This document shows positions 5,491-7,871 of a DNA stretch of 7,871 nucleotides, one piece after another; position 1 is the first letter of the stretch; every line of letters starts with the position of its first letter. The notes below the pieces were generated by a model that saw only the letters and a program-made list of their open reading frames with translations, made no database searches and was not told the DNA's origin. Source of the DNA: Chloroflexota bacterium. Lineage in GTDB: Bacteria > Chloroflexota > Dehalococcoidia > GIF9 > UBA5620. The stretch spans positions 1-7,871 of the forward strand of contig JAPLHH010000227.1 of assembly GCA_026389735.1 (NCBI GenBank). The letters run 5' to 3'. A program made the translations under genes and the position numbers.

Positions 5491-6504
5491 TTGGTAACAA
5501 AGGGGAAGGTAGCCTGCGTTTTTCCGGGACAGGGGTCTCAAGCTGTGGGGATGGGATTGAATCTCTATACGCAATTTCCTTCAGCTAAAGACGTTTTTGA
5601 TGAGGTGGACCAAACATTAGGTTTTTCCCTGTCTCGCTTGTGTTTTGAGGGGCCGGAAGATGAGCTTACGCAGACGATAAATGTTCAGCCGGCAGTATTG
5701 ACCGTCAGTATCGCTTGCTTGAAGGCCGCCGAGGAAATCATAGGCAGCAGCTTACCACTACCAGACATTGTCGCGGGTCACAGCCTGGGTGAATATACCG
5801 CCCTGGTCGTCGCCGGTGTGCTGAGTTTGTCTGAGGCGGCGCGTTTGGTTCGCGAGAGAGGACGACTGATGAATGAAGCTGCCAGAGTAAGCCCCGGCGG
5901 CATGATTGCCGTGCTTGGACTTGATGAGAAAACCGTCGGAGATATATGTATTTCCGCTGACACCGAGATTTCTAATATCAACTGTCCCGGCCAGATTGTG
6001 GTGAGCGGTGCGGAAGAGAAGCTGGCTGAATTCAGGAGATTAGCCGAGGTAAGGGGCGCTCGTCGAACAATTCGACTGAAGGTAAGCGGGGCCTTTCATT
6101 CCCGGTTGATGCAGCCGGCAGCCGAGGGTTTTAAAAAAGCCATCTCTGAATTTACGTTCAGTGAACCTTTGATTCCGATTATGGCTAACGTCACGGCAAA
6201 CACAGTTATTGATGCAAAGGCCATAAAAGAAGAGCTGGCTGACCAAATCATACATTGTGTCCAGTGGCAGGCGTCGGTTGAGAATATGATAGCTAGTGGT
6301 GTGACCAAGTTCGTAGAAATAGGGCACGGACAGGTGCTCGCTGATTTAGTTAAGCGCATCAACCCGGCAGTGCCGGTGCTAAATATAGGTGATGTCGATA
6401 TTGAAAAGCAGGTTGAAAAGTGGTGGACGGAGCACAGGAGAGAGCAAATAAGAGGCCTGGTTGACAAAGCAATACAATCCGAGAAATCGTCTCGAATAGA
6501 GTAG
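5491..6504 (+). CDS. fabD: Malonyl-CoA:acyl carrier protein transacylase (FabD)
   Basis: FabD moves malonyl groups from CoA to ACP and so supplies the extender unit. Visible motifs are FPGQGSQAVGMG (11-22, with Gln14 of the oxyanion hole), the nucleophile Ser98 in AGHSLGEYTALV, Arg123 in RERGRLM (contacting the malonyl carboxylate in the family), the catalytic His203 in SGAFHSRLM, and the late motif EIGHGQVLADLVKRI (276-290). The start is TTG at 5491, four bases after the fabK stop, with aaggga (5478-5483) as ribosome site; no ATG fits the family's N-terminus. At 337 residues it is somewhat longer than the roughly 310 usual, because of a charged C-terminal tail (about 305-337) with WWTEHRREQ. 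The catalytic set is complete. Confidence 0.96.
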   Translation: MVTKGKVACVFPGQGSQAVGMGLNLYTQFPSAKDVFDEVDQTLGFSLSRLCFEGPEDELTQTINVQPAVLTVSIACLKAAEEIIGSSLPLPDIVAGHSLGEYTALVVAGVLSLSEAARLVRERGRLMNEAARVSPGGMIAVLGLDEKTVGDICISADTEISNINCPGQIVVSGAEEKLAEFRRLAEVRGARRTIRLKVSGAFHSRLMQPAAEGFKKAISEFTFSEPLIPIMANVTANTVIDAKAIKEELADQIIHCVQWQASVENMIASGVTKFVEIGHGQVLADLVKRINPAVPVLNIGDVDIEKQVEKWWTEHRREQIRGLVDKAIQSEKSSRIE

Positions 6505-6511
6505 TCTGCTA

Positions 6512-7153
6512 ATGGCTGTTGATTACAACAAAGAAGGGAAAATCGCTATTTTTAGCTTGAATCGTCCCGAGGCGCTGAATGCCATCGACCCGGAAAGCGC
6601 TGAGGAATTGAGCAAAGCCTTTGACGATTTCAAAGAGGATGACGGCTTACTGGTTGGCATCATTACCGGTGCCGGCAACAAGGCCTTTTCCATCGGGGCT
6701 GACGTAAAAACGATGCTGCCCAGGCTGAAAAAATATAGTAGGCAGCAGAATTCCGGGCCGCTAAATTTCATACGGGCACTCAATTCGTGGAAACCGATGA
6801 TTGCAGCTATAAACGGTGCCGCCCTCGGTGGCGGCCTGGAAATAGCGCTGGCCTGCGATTTGAGAATAGCTTCGGAAAACGCCATCTTTGGAATGCCAGA
6901 AGTTACACTTGGACTTATCCCGGGTTGGGGAGGGACACAGCGTTTGCCCCGGATTATACCTTTTGCCAAGGCTGCCGAGCTTCTGCTTACAGGAAAGCCC
7001 ATTAGCGCTCAGGAAGCTTATCGAATAGGATTAATCAATAAGGTTGTACCTTTTTCGGAGCTTATGACCACCGCTAAACAGATAGCTGAGACGCTATGCC
7101 GGCGGGCACCGTTGGCAGTGAGAGCAGCTAAGCAGGCTATGATTCTATACTGA
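6512..7153 (+). CDS. Enoyl-CoA hydratase/isomerase (crotonase) family protein, C-terminally truncated, probable pseudogene
   Basis: This is a crotonase-fold protein of 213 residues against about 255-260 for the family. The N-terminal and core parts are intact: LNRPEALNAID (16-26), the first oxyanion-hole region FSIGADVK (59-66), NGAALGGGLEIALACDLRIA (101-120) and MPEVTLGLIPGWGGTQRLPR (128-147). Glu110 and Glu130 match the two catalytic glutamates of enoyl-CoA hydratases. The frame stops right after RAAKQAMILY, removing the C-terminal helices that take part in trimer packing and the active site. The expected C-terminal end follows immediately in the +1 frame (7149-7184), so the gene seems to have suffered an internal deletion with frameshift. 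It begins 7 bases after fabD. The intact ancestor may have been a hydratase, or an isomerase analogous to FabM, which accompanies FabK in streptococci. Whether the short product folds is unclear. Confidence 0.88.
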   Translation: MAVDYNKEGKIAIFSLNRPEALNAIDPESAEELSKAFDDFKEDDGLLVGIITGAGNKAFSIGADVKTMLPRLKKYSRQQNSGPLNFIRALNSWKPMIAAINGAALGGGLEIALACDLRIASENAIFGMPEVTLGLIPGWGGTQRLPRIIPFAKAAELLLTGKPISAQEAYRIGLINKVVPFSELMTTAKQIAETLCRRAPLAVRAAKQAMILY

Positions 7154-7184
7154 GAAACGACAGCCTGTTTTTAAGGGGAAATGA
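7149..7184 (+). pseudogene. Out-of-frame relic of the crotonase C-terminus
   Basis: Read in the +1 frame relative to the crotonase gene, these bases encode T-EKRQPVFKGK followed by TGA (7182-7184). EKRxPxFKGK is the usual ending of crotonase-family proteins. The TGA overlaps the plsX ATG (7181-7183) in an ATGA, exactly as two coupled operon genes would. The intact gene therefore most likely ended at 7184. About 35 residues between RAAKQAM and EKR are missing, and the deleted length must leave remainder 2 on division by 3. Confidence 0.8.
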
Positions 7185-7871
7185 AAGCTAACAGTCAGAT
7201 AATAATAGCTGTGGATGCTGCTGGTGGCGACTATGCACCGCACGAAGTAGTTAAAGGAGCCGCCGCCGCTGCCGAGGAATATGGGGTTCATGTTGCCCTG
7301 GTGGGAAGAAAAGCATTGCTCGAGAAGTTGCTCAGGCGCTATCCGGTGGAGCCAAGCCTGACTATAATTGAGGCCACCGAGGTTATCGATTGCAACGAGT
7401 CTCCGGTTCAAGCAGTACGCAGTAAACCGGATTCATCGATTGTAGTGGGGACTAAGCTGGTACATGATGGATTTGCCTCTGCTTTTGTTTCCGCGGGAAA
7501 CACGGGGGCGGTGGTGGGCGCGGCATTTCTAAATTTGGAAAGGATAGAAGGTGTCCAGCGTCCGGCACTGTGCGGCGTGGTTCCCGTTGATTCTGGTAAC
7601 CCGGCACTGCTCATTGACGTCGGCGCTAATGTTGATTGCCGGCCGGAGTTCCTGGTGCAGTTTGCCCAGCTTGGGACCATTTTCGCCAGAGGTGTTCTCG
7701 GTATCGACTCGCCGCGGGTGGGTTTGCTCGACGGCAGCGACGAAAGGATTGAACCCAATCTTTTAACCAATGAAAGCCACAAGTTACTCAAAAGGACCAA
7801 TCTGAATTTTATCGGGAGCGTGAGTGGGCAGGATATTCTAAAGGCGAAAGCTGATGTGATTGTTACCGATG
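7181..7871 (+). CDS. plsX: Phosphate acyltransferase PlsX (3' end outside the window)
   Basis: PlsX converts acyl-ACP and phosphate to acyl-phosphate, the donor used by PlsY at the membrane, so it links fatty acid synthesis to phospholipid synthesis. The frame is open from the ATG at 7181 to the window edge, giving 230 residues of the roughly 330-350 expected. Family motifs are AVDAAGGDYAPHEVVKGA (10-27), NESPVQAVRSKPDSSI, SAGNTG (104-109), DVGANVDCRP (146-155), PRVGLL (178-183) and NFIGSVSGQDI, ending at ADVIVTD. One region is unusual: where most PlsX proteins have a GEE-x-x-KGN-like stretch after PRVGLL, this one reads DGSDERIEPN (184-193). The start overlaps the relic crotonase stop by ATGA; a G-rich run (7175-7178) sits very close to it, so coupling was probably important. 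Confidence 0.93.
   Translation, partial: MKANSQIIIAVDAAGGDYAPHEVVKGAAAAAEEYGVHVALVGRKALLEKLLRRYPVEPSLTIIEATEVIDCNESPVQAVRSKPDSSIVVGTKLVHDGFASAFVSAGNTGAVVGAAFLNLERIEGVQRPALCGVVPVDSGNPALLIDVGANVDCRPEFLVQFAQLGTIFARGVLGIDSPRVGLLDGSDERIEPNLLTNESHKLLKRTNLNFIGSVSGQDILKAKADVIVTD

Noticed and set aside
6523..7002. Minus-strand 159-residue open frame
   Set aside because: It is antisense to the crotonase core, where the plus-strand motifs are clear; low-complexity composition and no ribosome site.
7408..7800. Minus-strand 130-residue open frame
   Set aside because: It is antisense to plsX, whose conserved motifs run through the whole stretch.
1..7871. A novel defence, mobile or biosynthetic system
   Set aside because: Every sizeable gene except the small membrane protein belongs to a well-known family. 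There is no transposase, integrase, nuclease, toxin pair or phage gene, and no tRNA or rRNA was seen.

Overview
This window looks like ordinary chromosomal DNA of an anaerobic or subsurface bacterium. My best guess is the Chloroflexota, class Dehalococcoidia. The guess rests on the general look of the proteins, a FabK-type enoyl reductase instead of FabI, and palindromic repeats of a kind I associate with that group. No marker gene settles it.

Layout. (1) Positions 22-1832, minus strand: a NarL/LuxR-type response regulator followed by a membrane-bound HisKA_3-type histidine kinase. The two overlap by an ATGA, so they form a translationally coupled two-component operon. (2) Positions 1833-2203: a 371-base divergent intergenic region holding a 57-bp palindromic REP-like element. 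Its right half runs into a tandem array with an exact 50-bp period: three full copies and a degenerate fourth. Candidate promoters point outwards on both sides. (3) Positions 2204-2557, plus strand: a small four-helix membrane protein of unknown function. It has a strong ribosome site and possibly an 8-codon leader ORF, and is followed by a rho-independent terminator at 2624-2653. (4) Positions 2679-7871, plus strand: a tightly packed type II fatty acid and phospholipid synthesis operon, acpP-fabF-acpS-fabK-fabD-crotonase-plsX, with plsX cut by the window edge.

How the operon works together. AcpS converts apo-ACP to holo-ACP, FabD loads malonyl groups onto ACP, FabF carries out elongating condensation, FabK makes the final reduction in each cycle, and PlsX moves finished acyl chains from ACP to acyl-phosphate for phospholipid synthesis. 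FabG, FabZ and FabH are not in the window. Genes overlap or lie within a few bases of each other, so one transcript with coupled translation is likely.

Most notable observations. The crotonase gene (6512-7153) stops about 45 residues short, yet the family's C-terminal end lies directly after the stop in the +1 frame. That relic ends in a TGA overlapping the plsX start, which points to an internal deletion of about 100 bases with a frameshift in an otherwise well-kept operon. Also worth checking are the REP-like element with its 50-bp array, and the terminator only 25 bases before the acpP start, which leaves no room for a separate promoter. I found no evidence of a new defence, mobile or biosynthetic system.
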